This document shows, in pieces, positions 9,963 to 19,405 of a stretch of DNA of 64,000 nt; position 1 is the stretch's first letter; every line of letters begins with the position of its first letter. The stretch is from Alishewanella aestuarii B11 (GTDB lineage: Bacteria; Pseudomonadota; Gammaproteobacteria; Enterobacterales; Alteromonadaceae). A program made the translations under genes and the position numbers. The notes under the pieces were generated by a model. That model had not been told where the DNA came from. It searched no databases and saw only the letters and a list, made by a program, of their open reading frames with translations. The stretch is taken from assembly GCF_000280055.1 (NCBI RefSeq), contig NZ_ALAB01000024.1, positions 186,001 through 250,000 of the forward strand, given 5' to 3'.

Positions 9963-10934
9963 TTACAACACATCTCGCTGTAGTTTTCGAACCTTACGCG
10001 CCGCCCGGTATTGCACAAACTGCGGTGCCAGTGCGGTAAGTGCCGAGCCGGCCACTACCAGACAGGCTCCTACTAACGACCAGCCATTCAGTTCTTGCGC
10101 CCGCACCAGCTCCGGCCAGATCCAAGCCAATAACTTAGCACTGCCAATGGTAATTAATGGCGTTATCGCCAGCACGGCACTTACTTTTGAGGCTTCCCAG
10201 TGATGCAGCGCTTCGGCAAAGGCACCATATGCCACCACGGTATTTAAACAGCAGAATAACAATAAACCCCACTGCAAGGTGCTAAAGGTCGCTAATGGCT
10301 GAAGATCAGACACCGGTATAAAAGCCAGCGCACCGGCAAAATAAATCAGATACATAATCTGCTTTGAGCTGTAATTTACCAGTAACTGTTTCTGAGCCAG
10401 CGCGTAGGCCGCCCAGGTAACGGCAGCTGCGATCACCAATAATACGCCGAGCGTTTCAGAGCTGGCCTGAGCAATCAACGTCAGCAGACGCTCGTTAAAA
10501 AACATCAGTAAACCAGTAACCAAGGTCCAGGCACCAATTTTCTGCCACAACAATAAGCGTTCTTTAAAAATCCAGATCCCACCTAACATCATTAAGAACG
10601 GCGCCAGCTGGATCACTGTTTGCGCCGTTTCCGCGCTTAATCTATCCAAACCGGTTAAATACAAAATATAGTTAAGCAGCAAACCGACAATCGAAATCGC
10701 CAGCAACACCGCTAATTTTGGGCGTTTTAACAGAACAAGCGTCGGCAGCTTACCCCTAAAGCCCAGCCAGACGCCAACGATAACGGCGGCAGCGAGAAAG
10801 CGAATCGCAGTGATGGTATTAGCAGTCACTACCTCAAGTAAAATTTTTAAGGCAATGGGTAACACGCCCCAAAGCACAGCAGTGGTAAGCGCAAGCAAAA
10901 AGCCTAACAGCGTTTTTCCGGTAATTTGATGCAT
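9963..10934 (-). CDS. EamA-type DMT-superfamily permease
   Basis: This is an inner-membrane transporter of the drug/metabolite superfamily with two EamA repeats. About ten hydrophobic helices are visible, starting with LLGFLLALTTAVLWGVLPIA, and the second repeat begins near LLVIAAAVTWAAYALAQKQLL. The substrate cannot be told from sequence. The start is placed at 10934 (MHQITGK), which has an AGGA site at suitable distance and places the first helix correctly. An open frame continuing to 10988 would add 18 hydrophilic residues overlapping the pfkA promoter region. The protein has 323 residues, typical for the family. Confidence 0.85.
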   Translation of the reverse strand: MHQITGKTLLGFLLALTTAVLWGVLPIALKILLEVVTANTITAIRFLAAAVIVGVWLGFRGKLPTLVLLKRPKLAVLLAISIVGLLLNYILYLTGLDRLSAETAQTVIQLAPFLMMLGGIWIFKERLLLWQKIGAWTLVTGLLMFFNERLLTLIAQASSETLGVLLVIAAAVTWAAYALAQKQLLVNYSSKQIMYLIYFAGALAFIPVSDLQPLATFSTLQWGLLLFCCLNTVVAYGAFAEALHHWEASKVSAVLAITPLITIGSAKLLAWIWPELVRAQELNGWSLVGACLVVAGSALTALAPQFVQYRAARKVRKLQRDVL

Positions 10935-11091
10935 CAGCGGGATCCTAAAAGCGACTGCACGGACGGCAGTGTTGCTATTGTCGCGCAAACGAACGTACCT
11001 GTCCTGTGCTTTTCGTATTCTTGCGACAAATCAAGGTAATCTGCCGACTAACGCTTATACTGATCTCAAATCATCATTAAGGAGCATGCAA

Positions 11092-12087
11092 ATGAATAGG
11101 ATCAAACGTTTGGCGGTGCTGACTTCAGGTGGCGATGCGCCAGGCATGAACGCCGCCATCCGCGCGATTCAACTGACGGCTGCCGCCTGCAATGTTGAAG
11201 TGATTGGCTTTAAACATGGCTATAACGGTTTGTTCGAGCAGGAATATAAGACGCTGCTTGGCCATCATGTACAAAATATTATTCAGCGCGGCGGCACCAT
11301 TTTAAAAAGTGCCCGCTGCCCTGCACTGCAAACGCCGGATGGCCCGGCACAGGCGGCCGCGACCTTGCATCAATTGGATATTGATGCGCTGATCGTGATT
11401 GGTGGTGACGGCAGCTTTCGCGGTGCGCTGAAAATTGCCAAACACTATCAGGGGCAAATTATTGGCGTACCCGGCACCATCGATAACGATGTTGATGGTA
11501 CCGACAACACCATTGGTTATGCCACCGCTATTGATACGGCGCTGGATGCCATTGATAAAATTCGTGACACCGCCGATGCCTTTGAACGGATTTTTTTGGT
11601 TGAGCTAATGGGACGCCATAGTGGCTATATTACGCTGTCAGCCGGGATTGCAGCCGGCGCTGAACAGATTATCTGCCCGGAGTTTGGCAGCCTGAGTCCG
11701 GATGATCTGCGTTCAGTGATTACGCCTATTCAACACGCACAACTGCTACTAGGTAAAAGTAGTTATATTATTGTGGTTGCCGAAAATAGCTATCCAGGCG
11801 GCACCACTGCCCTGGCTGAAGCCCTCAGTCACGCCATTGGCATTGAATGTCGCGCCTGTATCTTAGGTCATATTCAGCGTGGTGGCAGCCCGGTAGGTGC
11901 CGATCGGATCCTAGGCACAAAACTGGGTGCCTTTGCCGTTGAGCAACTGTTACAAGGGGCGCATTTGCAAATGGCCGGCGAAATTAATGGTGAAGCCGTG
12001 CTGTACCCGCTTTCGAAAACCGGCGAACGCCAGAAAGCCATCGATCCTTTCCTGGTCCGCTGGCAGCAACAAGTTGGCAGTTACTGA
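11092..12087 (+). CDS. pfkA: ATP-dependent 6-phosphofructokinase
   Basis: This enzyme phosphorylates fructose-6-phosphate in glycolysis. The motifs are LTSGGDAPGMNAAIR, VIGGDGSFRGA (glycine after GGD, as in ATP-dependent rather than PPi-dependent enzymes), PGTIDNDVDGTD with the catalytic aspartate, and ELMGRHSGYI. The start at 11092 is chosen because AAGGAG lies seven bases upstream; the ATG six bases earlier is too close, and the longer frame to 10969 runs into the divergent gene. At 331 residues it is slightly longer than E. coli PfkA. Having PFK alongside a full ED operon implies both glycolytic routes. Confidence 0.95.
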   Translation: MNRIKRLAVLTSGGDAPGMNAAIRAIQLTAAACNVEVIGFKHGYNGLFEQEYKTLLGHHVQNIIQRGGTILKSARCPALQTPDGPAQAAATLHQLDIDALIVIGGDGSFRGALKIAKHYQGQIIGVPGTIDNDVDGTDNTIGYATAIDTALDAIDKIRDTADAFERIFLVELMGRHSGYITLSAGIAAGAEQIICPEFGSLSPDDLRSVITPIQHAQLLLGKSSYIIVVAENSYPGGTTALAEALSHAIGIECRACILGHIQRGGSPVGADRILGTKLGAFAVEQLLQGAHLQMAGEINGEAVLYPLSKTGERQKAIDPFLVRWQQQVGSY

Positions 12088-12091
12088 TAAT

Positions 12092-12119
12092 AAAAAGGTG
12101 CACTCTGCTGCACCTTTTT
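12092..12119 (+). terminator. Terminator after pfkA (possibly bidirectional)
   Basis: AAAAAGGTGCA pairs with TGCACCTTTTT around CTCTGC. It is symmetric in its A and T runs, so it may also stop the convergent lytTR gene. Confidence 0.9.
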
Positions 12120-12148
12120 ATTGCGATTTAAAACGAAAGTAGCAGGCT

Positions 12149-12967
12149 TTAATGACTAAACACCTGCTTTACGCGATCCTTATAACTACGGCTGACCTTG
12201 ACTGCCTGGCCATTGGTTAGCACCAGTTGATGCTCCCCATTAGTCAGCATCTGCAGCTTGGCGATGGTATTGACGTTGACAATCGCAGAGCGATGTACCC
12301 GCACAAATAACCGCGGATCCAACTCACTTTCCAGCTCTTTCATAGTACGCCGCAAAATATGGGTTTGACCATCCCGGGTGTGGATACACATATAGTCACC
12401 GGCGGCATCAACCCAATCAATATCCTGTACCTGTACCCGCGTAATTTCACCGCTGTCTTTAATGCTAATAGCTTCCGGGTACCGGTCATTCACCACTGGC
12501 TCAGCTTTATCCAGACGTTCCAGTATATGGTCTGGCTGGTCGCCGGTCAGGCGAGCTACCGCAGCCGCCAGCTGATCGGTACGCTTTTGACTATCAGCAG
12601 CATTATGGAAGGTTAATACTTTTTCTACCGCAGCTTTAAGGCGCTCCGGCTCTACCGGTTTTAAGACATAATCAACAGCCTGTACCTCAAAAGCATTAAA
12701 CGCATAGTGGTCATAGGCCGTAACAAACACAATATAAGGCAGCCGCGTATTCTGCTGCTGCAAGGCTTTTAAAACCGCAAAACCATCCATGCCGGGCATT
12801 TCGACATCTAAAAACACCAAATCCGGTGCTGCCGTGCTGATAGCAGCGATGGCATCCGGGCCATTAGCACATTCAGCAACCACCTGCAGCTCAGGAAAAG
12901 CCGCCAGGCGTACTAACATGCCTTTGCGGGCCAGAGGTTCATCGTCTACTACTATGACTTTAAGCAT
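12149..12967 (-). CDS. LytTR-family response regulator
   Basis: This is a two-component response regulator of 272 residues. It has an N-terminal receiver (VVDDEPLARKGM, phospho-acceptor Asp54 in LVFLDVEMPGMDGF, conserved Lys in YVLKPVEPERL), a variable linker, and a C-terminal LytTR DNA-binding domain (DIDWVDAAGDYMCIHT, RTMKELESEL, VRVHRSAIVN). It overlaps the upstream histidine kinase by 8 bases, so the pair is co-translated. The target genes are unknown. It resembles the AlgR/LytR group rather than LytR-CpsA-Psr. Confidence 0.92.
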   Translation of the reverse strand: MLKVIVVDDEPLARKGMLVRLAAFPELQVVAECANGPDAIAAISTAAPDLVFLDVEMPGMDGFAVLKALQQQNTRLPYIVFVTAYDHYAFNAFEVQAVDYVLKPVEPERLKAAVEKVLTFHNAADSQKRTDQLAAAVARLTGDQPDHILERLDKAEPVVNDRYPEAISIKDSGEITRVQVQDIDWVDAAGDYMCIHTRDGQTHILRRTMKELESELDPRLFVRVHRSAIVNVNTIAKLQMLTNGEHQLVLTNGQAVKVSRSYKDRVKQVFSH

Positions 12968-14048
12968 TGTCCGTTTCCGTTTGTTCTAGTTGTAATGGAA
13001 TTCTGATATTCACTTTTACGCCACGTGGCTGATTTTGGGTTAGTACCAGGGCAAAATCATTGTCATACAGCGCGGCCAGTCGTTCACGGGTGTTCACCAG
13101 GCCAACACCGCTGCCATTATCCGCTGTTTTATCGGCCACAACAATGTCTGGTAACCCCGGGCCATTGTCTGCGACTTCTAACAGCAGGTCGTGACCGAAT
13201 TTACGGGCGGTGATCACGATCTCGCCGCCATTAACCTCGCGTGCCACTGCATATTTGATCGCGTTTTCAATCAGCGGCTGCAGGATCAAACTGGGCACCA
13301 GCGCCTTCTCAGTACCAGGCTCAATATCAATACCGATCGACAGGCGCTCAGAAAAACGCACTTTCTCTATTTCCAGATACAGCCTGGCAGCATAGATTTC
13401 CTGCTCCAGCGGTACCTTGTTAATGGGATCTTTGTATAAAGAATAGCGTAAAAAATCACTTAACCGACTGACCATTTTATTGGCAGTGTCGTTATCGTTG
13501 ATCAGCACCAGGGTAGAAATAGCATTTAGGGTATTAAACAAAAAGTGCGGATTGAGCTGATAACGCAGCATTTTTAGCTGCGCTTCATGCGCTTTGTTCA
13601 TCGCAGTCAGCGATTTTTGTTTTTCTGCCTGCAGAGTCTGGTAATACTTGATGCCAAAATACAAACCACTCCAGCTTAGCATTACATAAAACGCCGCCGG
13701 CGTATCTTTGATATATAACAGCCAGTCACTGGGCCGGTAACCGTGGCGGTAAATTTCCCAATAGTTAAAATTGCGGATCACTGTCCAGAACATGGCAATC
13801 AGCAAGGCGACCACTAACACGGTCAGGATCATCTTCCATGGGTGCCAGGCCCAGATTGAACGATACAGATAGCGCAGAGGTATCGTCAGCAGCCAGCCAA
13901 CGTAGGCATCTAAACTGATGACAATCAGATAAGCATCGCGGGTATCCAGCACCAGTGAGCTCAGGTAATTTACAATCGCGAAACCCAACCAGCCCAGGGT
14001 GTGTAGGATCCAAAACTGGCGGTTGCGGTCTTCAAACAGCTTATTCAA
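12960..14048 (-). CDS. LytS/AlgZ-type sensor histidine kinase
   Basis: This is a membrane sensor kinase of the His_kinase family. The N-terminal half has four or so hydrophobic segments (FWILHTLGWLGFAIVNYL, AYLIVISLDAYVGWLL, MILTVLVVALLIAMFWTVI, AAFYVMLSWSGLYFGI) with no large periplasmic domain. It is followed by the phospho-acceptor region LRYQLNPHFLFNTLNAIS and an ATP-binding domain with the N-box ENAIKYAV and a DNGPGLPD G-box. The ligand is unknown. It has 362 residues and is paired with the LytTR regulator by an 8-base overlap. Confidence 0.92.
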   Translation of the reverse strand: MNKLFEDRNRQFWILHTLGWLGFAIVNYLSSLVLDTRDAYLIVISLDAYVGWLLTIPLRYLYRSIWAWHPWKMILTVLVVALLIAMFWTVIRNFNYWEIYRHGYRPSDWLLYIKDTPAAFYVMLSWSGLYFGIKYYQTLQAEKQKSLTAMNKAHEAQLKMLRYQLNPHFLFNTLNAISTLVLINDNDTANKMVSRLSDFLRYSLYKDPINKVPLEQEIYAARLYLEIEKVRFSERLSIGIDIEPGTEKALVPSLILQPLIENAIKYAVAREVNGGEIVITARKFGHDLLLEVADNGPGLPDIVVADKTADNGSGVGLVNTRERLAALYDNDFALVLTQNQPRGVKVNIRIPLQLEQTETDNA

Positions 14049-14183
14049 ATTCGATGCCGGAAATTACAGAATAATACGATTATTATACGGTGACTTAGCC
14101 ACAATGCCGCTACCACCTGCCGTGTTTCGACAGACATTAATCGCAAGCAGGCGGTCGCTTACGATTAACATCTGCTAAGCAGT

Positions 14184-14651
14184 CTAATAGCGAATGCGTA
14201 AGCGTTTTAAAATAAAGCCCAGTAACCAGGCCGGGCCAATCAATAAAAACGCCAGATCCTGAAAAAACGATGGCTTTTTGCCCTCAATCTTATGGCCGAT
14301 AAACTGCAGGATCCACATCAGCACAAACACCAACAGCGATAATTGCCAGATCTCCAGCACACTCTGTTGCTCCAGCGCTCGCAATAAGGTCACCGCTGCT
14401 GCAGTAAAGATGGTCATGCCAAGACCAATACTAAAAGACAACAAAAAGTAAAACAGCAGTGCGGGCAGAATCAGCAGTAATGCCCAGTTGATGCCCTGCT
14501 CAGCAAAACCGGCAAAGGGCATCGGAATTTGCCACAGCAGCCCCAGCACCGTGATGTAAATAATGGGCACCGCAAACCAGTGGATCAGTTTATTGACGGG
14601 ATTTTGATGGCTGACAGCGTATTCGCTAAACCATTGCTCGGCTGTTTTCAT
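14184..14651 (-). CDS. DUF962 / Mpo1-like membrane protein
   Basis: This 155-residue protein carries the DUF962 signature: an N-terminal SEYAVSHQNPVNKLIHWFAVP (conserved His and Asn) and two to four hydrophobic helices, with IGHKIEGKKPSFFQDLAFLLIGP near the C-terminus. Yeast Mpo1 of this family oxidises 2-hydroxy fatty acids in phytosphingosine breakdown. The bacterial role is not established, so only the family is called. It is a single gene without an obvious partner. Confidence 0.85.
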   Translation of the reverse strand: MKTAEQWFSEYAVSHQNPVNKLIHWFAVPIIYITVLGLLWQIPMPFAGFAEQGINWALLLILPALLFYFLLSFSIGLGMTIFTAAAVTLLRALEQQSVLEIWQLSLLVFVLMWILQFIGHKIEGKKPSFFQDLAFLLIGPAWLLGFILKRLRIRY

Positions 14652-14738
14652 GACGACCTCTTTTAACGGGGCTTATTTTGAACGAACATAACAAGGTCGG
14701 GCCAGTAACACAAGTAGCCCGACACTGCCAGCGGCAAA

Positions 14739-15137
14739 CTAGCCCAGTACTGGTGTCGGTTTACGCTCGTCATCCAGCGCCACAAAGGTAAAGCTACCGG
14801 AAATAGCTTTATGCTGATTATCGTCGTACATATGCTCAACAAAGATATCGACCTGAACCTTGATGCTGGTGCGGCCTACATGCGCCACCCGAGCTACCAA
14901 CTCCAGAATAGTCCCGGCCGGGATCGATTCTTTAAAGTCGCCCCGATCTGAACATACCGTTACTAATGGCTTGCGACAGAAGCGCGTGGCGGCGATAAAG
15001 GCGGCTTCGTCCATCCAGGCTAAGGCTTCGCCACCAAATAAGGTGTTATGGTGGTTGGTGCGGCCCGGGAACACCGTTTTAGTAACACGCGTAACCGCGT
15101 ACTCGATTCTTTTTTGGATAAGCGCTTCATTTGCCAT
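14739..15137 (-). CDS. Acyl-CoA thioesterase, hotdog fold (YciA-like)
   Basis: This 132-residue single-hotdog protein hydrolyses acyl-CoA thioesters in family members. The motif is RTNHHNTLFGGEALAWMDEAAF, with the catalytic aspartate in WMDEAAF, followed by VTVCSDRGDFKESIPAGTIL. It is closest to the YciA/BACH group by the H-x-N-x-LFGG pattern. It is a single gene, and the acyl length preference cannot be read from sequence. Confidence 0.88.
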   Translation of the reverse strand: MANEALIQKRIEYAVTRVTKTVFPGRTNHHNTLFGGEALAWMDEAAFIAATRFCRKPLVTVCSDRGDFKESIPAGTILELVARVAHVGRTSIKVQVDIFVEHMYDDNQHKAISGSFTFVALDDERKPTPVLG

Positions 15138-15335
15138 AACAAAACCTACTGGTAATATAAAGCTGCTATTATACGTGAAGCTATAATGGCGTGTGGCAAT
15201 GTCGCTACCGTTTTTGCTGCTTTAAACAGCAGTCGCAGCAGTTAAAGTCAGTGCCTGAACTATGCGCTTAAAACATGCATCTAAAGCAGGTAGCCCAAAA
15301 GCACATCAGGTTGCAACAATTTCAACAGGGGAAAT

Positions 15336-17108
15336 ATGGACCGCGTTCACTATCGAATCGAGCTTAGCGATATCAGCGCACATCAACTGAGTATCCAGCT
15401 GACCTTTATGCCAAGCAGCACCTCGCATGAACTGAGTTTGCCGGCCTGGATCCCCGGCAGCTACATGATCCGCAATTTTGCCCGCCATATTATGCAGATC
15501 AGTGCCCGTGATGCCGACGGCGACTTGGATTTTACACAACTGGATAAGCAGCGCTGGCAGCTTAGCTGTCGTAATCAGGCGGTTACCGTCAGCTATCTGA
15601 TCTACGCCAATGATATGTCGGTGCGCGCCGCTTACCTCGACGATGAAGTTGCCATTCTGAATCCTGCTTGTTTATGTCTGGCCGTTAGCGATCAGACTAG
15701 CTTGCCACAGCAGCTGGAGCTGATCCGCCCGCGGTTTCACGTAACCGAAAACTGGCGCGTCGCGACCGCGTTACCACGCTGCAGCGGCACAGCGATGTTG
15801 GATTTTGGTCTGTATCAGGCGGCGAACTACTGCCAGCTGATTGATAGCCCACTGCTGTTGGGGCACTTTACGTTGCAGCAATTTGCCGTAGACGGTGTGC
15901 CGCACTATCTGGTGGTCAGCGGTCAAAATCATTACGACAGCGCACGTTTACTGGCAGACACCGAGCAGCTCTGTCTGGCGCAGCGCGCAGTATTTGGCGG
16001 TTTACCGGACGATCTCAGTCATTACTGGTTTTTACTCTGGATCACCGAAAACGGCTACGGCGGCCTGGAACATCAGGACAGCACCTTACTGCTATGCAGT
16101 CGCCATGACCTGCCAGCGCCGCAACTTAAAGCGCCGGATGAAGCCTATCAAACCCTGCTGGGATTAATCAGCCATGAGTACTTTCATACCTGGTGGGTAA
16201 AACGGTTAAAGCCGGCACCTTTTCATGCTTATCAGTTAGCGCAGGAACAATACACACCGCAGTTGTGGCTGTATGAAGGCTTTACCTCGTATTTTGATGA
16301 TCTTGCGCTGGTTAAAAGTGGCCGGATCAACCAAAGCGCTTATCTGACCGCACTGGAGCAGCTGGTTACGCGGGTTACGCGAAACCCATCCGATAGCCGG
16401 CAAAGCTTAGCCGACAGCAGTTTTAACGCCTGGACCAAGTATTATCTGCAGGATGAAAATGCACCTAACAGTATCGTCAGCTATTATGCCAAGGGAGCCC
16501 TGGTGGCGCTGGCCGTTGAGGCCGAGCTACAAGCAGCCGGCACAAACCTCAGTGCCTTTTGCCGAGATTTCTATCAGCAATATCTGGCAACCGGCACCGC
16601 CGATCAGAGTTTCTGTCAGGCATTAGCCGCACAGGGTTTCACTGCCCTGGCCAATCAGGTTACAGATTGGGTTAACCGCGCCCAGCCATTACCGCTGGCT
16701 GAGAGCTTTGCCAAGCTCGGCCTGACGCTAAGCTGGCGTAGCCCACAGCATTTTGACGATACCCATGGCAATAATGAACAAGCGGCACCGGCCAGCCTGG
16801 GGTGTAGCCTGAAAGCACAAAATGGCGGCTTAACGGTACAACAGCTCTATCTGGACTCTGCAGCCCATCAGGCCGGTTTGATGGCCGGCGACCAGTTGCT
16901 GGCACTGGCTGGCTATAAGGTGACGGAAAAAAGCCTGCCGCAACTGTTAAAGCGGCTGCCTTATGGTTCAGTACAGCCGTTAACGATTTTCCGTAAAGAT
17001 CGCCTGCTCACCTTATCCTTAACGCTACAGGCGGCGAAGGCGCAGGTCGCGATGCTCAGCGTTGCAGATCAGAGCACGGTTGCATCCTGGTTAGCACAAG
17101 CTACCTAG
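15336..17108 (+). CDS. M61 family glycyl aminopeptidase with PDZ domain
   Basis: This zinc metallopeptidase of the M61 family has 590 residues. The N-terminal beta domain carries the ELSLPAWIPGSYMIRNFARHI signature. The zinc motif HEYFHTWW begins at His280, with the third ligand glutamate expected in LWLYEGFTSYFDD. A C-terminal PDZ domain (LYLDSAAHQAGLMAGDQLLALAG) lies around residues 505-560. No signal peptide is visible, so it is probably cytoplasmic. AGGGGAAAT precedes the ATG. Confidence 0.92.
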   Translation: MDRVHYRIELSDISAHQLSIQLTFMPSSTSHELSLPAWIPGSYMIRNFARHIMQISARDADGDLDFTQLDKQRWQLSCRNQAVTVSYLIYANDMSVRAAYLDDEVAILNPACLCLAVSDQTSLPQQLELIRPRFHVTENWRVATALPRCSGTAMLDFGLYQAANYCQLIDSPLLLGHFTLQQFAVDGVPHYLVVSGQNHYDSARLLADTEQLCLAQRAVFGGLPDDLSHYWFLLWITENGYGGLEHQDSTLLLCSRHDLPAPQLKAPDEAYQTLLGLISHEYFHTWWVKRLKPAPFHAYQLAQEQYTPQLWLYEGFTSYFDDLALVKSGRINQSAYLTALEQLVTRVTRNPSDSRQSLADSSFNAWTKYYLQDENAPNSIVSYYAKGALVALAVEAELQAAGTNLSAFCRDFYQQYLATGTADQSFCQALAAQGFTALANQVTDWVNRAQPLPLAESFAKLGLTLSWRSPQHFDDTHGNNEQAAPASLGCSLKAQNGGLTVQQLYLDSAAHQAGLMAGDQLLALAGYKVTEKSLPQLLKRLPYGSVQPLTIFRKDRLLTLSLTLQAAKAQVAMLSVADQSTVASWLAQAT

Positions 17109-17134
17109 CCGAAATCTGGTGAGCGACAAATAAA

Positions 17135-17160
17135 AAAGCGCCGCTAGCCGCCGGCGCTTT
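17135..17160 (+). terminator. Terminator between M61 and M23 peptidase genes
   Basis: AAAGCGCCG (17135-17143) pairs with CGGCGCTTT (17152-17160) between the two convergent genes. The following GTT leaves a short T tract, and the A run on the other side makes it usable on the minus strand too. Confidence 0.8.
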
Positions 17161-17220
17161 GTTATATTCATCTAAAACCGGCTGCGATGTGGATGCTGCA
17201 GACAGTTTTTCGAAAGCTGA

Positions 17221-18066
17221 CTAGTTAAGCGGGATCCGCTTTGGTGCTGCTGGCGCAAACTCAGGTAATAATAACTGCGGATCCAGTCGCTCCTGGAACC
17301 AGTTTATCCGCCAATCCAGATGCGGCCCGGTTACCCGACCGGTGGCACCCACTTCGGCAATTTGCATACCGGCCGTTACCGTATCGCCGACCGCGACATT
17401 AAAACGGTGCAAATGCATAAAGGTTGAGGTTACCCCCATGCCATGATCCACGATCAGGGTTAAACCGGAAAAATACAGATCTTCAGCCAGCAGCACCTTG
17501 CCATCCCAGGGAGCCAGTACCGGTGCCCCGACGGGTGCCGCAATATCCAGGCCAAAATGAGGATTGCGCGGCTGACCGTTAAAAATGCGCTGGCTACCAT
17601 AGACGCCGCTGATCCGCCCTGCCGCGGGTTTTAATGGTGCATCCAGGAATAACGTTTTCGCGCTAAAGGTTTGTCGTACTTCTCTGACCCGCCGATTATC
17701 CCTTGCGATACGGGCAGTAACCTCTTTTGGCGGCTCAACATATTTTTGTTCGACGCCACTAATACGCTGAATATCATACTGGCGGCCACTAAAGGTCAGC
17801 GGGATCTGCTGCCGCTTCCCCTGATGTTCTACCGTTAACTGATGCTTAAGTGCGGCATCGCGACCAATGCCAAACACAAAATGCCCCTGTTCACTGACTG
17901 CCAGGGGCTGGTCGTTAAACCACACTTTAGCACCTGCCGGTACAGTGGCGCGGATCAGGCTACCCTGGGTTAACTGCCCGTCTAAAACCAGTTCTTTGGC
18001 ACTGCTACTTGCCAGCGCTGCCCAGTTAAGGGCGCACAGCAATAGCGCCTTTGCCCACACCTTCAT
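17221..18066 (-). CDS. Exported M23 (LytM-type) peptidase
   Basis: This is a probable periplasmic peptidoglycan endopeptidase or an activator. A signal peptide is visible (MKVWAKALLLCALNWAALASS). A beta-rich middle precedes the C-terminal M23 domain, with zinc ligands in PHFGLDIAAP, TFMHLHRF and GPHLDWRI, so the metal site looks intact. It has 281 residues. AAGGTGG precedes the ATG, which lies 41 bases inside the 3' end of the upstream pterin-synthase-like gene. The pair is therefore probably co-transcribed, although no functional link is obvious. Confidence 0.9.
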   Translation of the reverse strand: MKVWAKALLLCALNWAALASSSAKELVLDGQLTQGSLIRATVPAGAKVWFNDQPLAVSEQGHFVFGIGRDAALKHQLTVEHQGKRQQIPLTFSGRQYDIQRISGVEQKYVEPPKEVTARIARDNRRVREVRQTFSAKTLFLDAPLKPAAGRISGVYGSQRIFNGQPRNPHFGLDIAAPVGAPVLAPWDGKVLLAEDLYFSGLTLIVDHGMGVTSTFMHLHRFNVAVGDTVTAGMQIAEVGATGRVTGPHLDWRINWFQERLDPQLLLPEFAPAAPKRIPLN

Positions 18067-18886
18067 AAGCTACCACCTTATACGAATGAGTACTGTGCTG
18101 CGCCTTTAACGTATCAGCAATAAAGTCGACCAGACATTCTACCGTGGTATCGCAGGGCACAATTTCACAATGGCTTTGCGGGATACAGAGTTCAAACCAG
18201 CCCTGCGACGCCTGATAGCGGAAACTGTAGTCCTGCGCGCCGGGGGTAAGATGTACCAGTTGCTCTGCCGCGACCAGATCGCTCTCGGTACCCAGGTAAA
18301 TATCCTGCCAGCGCTCCGCCCACCCTTTATTGAGTTTCGGCGCCAGCATATTGTTTTCATAAATCTGAATGGTCGAGCGGTGACCATGGGCAATGCGCTG
18401 ACAGTTACCGTCGTGCTTTTTCAGGCCATGGCTGTAGTGATAATAAAAACCACTGATATTTTCCGGGCGCAACGTCAAAGTTAGCTGCTCGACATTGGCT
18501 GGTAGTAACGGCTTAATTTGTTGCTGTAAAAATGCCGTTACCGTCGCTTCATTGATTTCAGTACCAGGGATCACTGCAAAAGCCTGCTCAGGACAGGCTA
18601 ACTGCAGCAAACCGCGCTCACTCTGATAACGCAGCAATGTTAGCTCGCCGGCGGTATCCAGCTGCAGCGCCGGGCACTCTGCCGCCACCGCTAATTTATG
18701 GTCAACCAGGCTATCGATCGCCTGCTTAATCACCTTTTTCACCTTGCCAAAATCAAACACCATAGCGGTATCGTCCAGCGCGCCCTGTAATTCGACATCG
18801 ACGATATAACTCTCACCCAGCATGCCACGCTGGCGGTGCAGATAAGAGAAGTCGATAACGGTAAGATCGCGGACAAATAAAATCAT
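18026..18886 (-). CDS. 6-carboxytetrahydropterin synthase (QueD)-like protein, two-domain form
   Basis: This belongs to the 6-pyruvoyltetrahydropterin synthase / QueD superfamily but is about twice the usual length (286 residues). Family features are ESYIVDVELQGALDDTAMVFDFGKVKK near the start and a zinc-ligand-like HGH in CQRIAHGHRSTIQIYENN in the second half. This suggests two T-fold units in one chain. Whether it makes queuosine precursor is uncertain, as no other que gene is nearby. The C-terminal 41 bases overlap the M23 gene. Confidence 0.75.
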   Translation of the reverse strand: MILFVRDLTVIDFSYLHRQRGMLGESYIVDVELQGALDDTAMVFDFGKVKKVIKQAIDSLVDHKLAVAAECPALQLDTAGELTLLRYQSERGLLQLACPEQAFAVIPGTEINEATVTAFLQQQIKPLLPANVEQLTLTLRPENISGFYYHYSHGLKKHDGNCQRIAHGHRSTIQIYENNMLAPKLNKGWAERWQDIYLGTESDLVAAEQLVHLTPGAQDYSFRYQASQGWFELCIPQSHCEIVPCDTTVECLVDFIADTLKAQHSTHSYKVVAYEGVGKGAIAVRP

Positions 18887-19001
18887 GCTACATTCCTGGC
18901 TTGGCTAATCACTGATCCGCGCAAGGGCGTGATCAAAATACGGCCGCCATTATAGCGCGAAGCGACAGCAGCGTCATCGGCAAGCCGAAAACTGGCAGCG
19001 A

Positions 19002-19259
19002 TTAACGCTTATGCTCATTTAGCCAGCTATTCAAAATGCCAATTTGCCCCAGCTTGTGCGCGGCGTACATTAAACGAATCGCATTGCTGAGCAAGGTGCT
19101 GTCGTTCCACTGGGTTTTTTCAGCAATTTCCTGATAACACTGCAGTGCCTCCGGTGTTAAATAACCGCGCAGCTCTTTTTTACCACAACCCTTTTGCCGC
19201 TCCCGATAACGCCGCTGCTTTTCGGCATTACTCAGCGCTCTGGCCTTTTCATCACTCAT
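19002..19259 (-). CDS. Small conserved-looking protein, function unknown
   Basis: This 85-residue protein is not recognised. The N-terminus is strongly basic (AEKQRRYRERQK), like a DNA-binding basic segment, followed by a predicted helical domain (LTPEALQCYQEIAEKT, LLSNAIRLMYAAHKLG). A role as a small DNA-binding protein is possible but inferred only from charge and helicity. It stands alone, divergent from fabA across a 199-base interval. Confidence 0.6.
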   Translation of the reverse strand: MSDEKARALSNAEKQRRYRERQKGCGKKELRGYLTPEALQCYQEIAEKTQWNDSTLLSNAIRLMYAAHKLGQIGILNSWLNEHKR

Positions 19260-19405
19260 TACACCCTCAACTTATCCACAGCACTCCGGTACCGGTACGA
19301 CCTCATACCAGATAGGGATGTCAGTTTAACTATACGAAAATTCGTTGCCAACTTAGCCAGTTATCTGCGATAAAAATAGCAAAGTTGTACAAATCGGACT
19401 TGTCT

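Noticed and set aside
15306-15539. 77-codon minus-strand frame at the M61 start
   Set aside because: Antisense to the conserved N-terminus of the M61 peptidase; no independent support.
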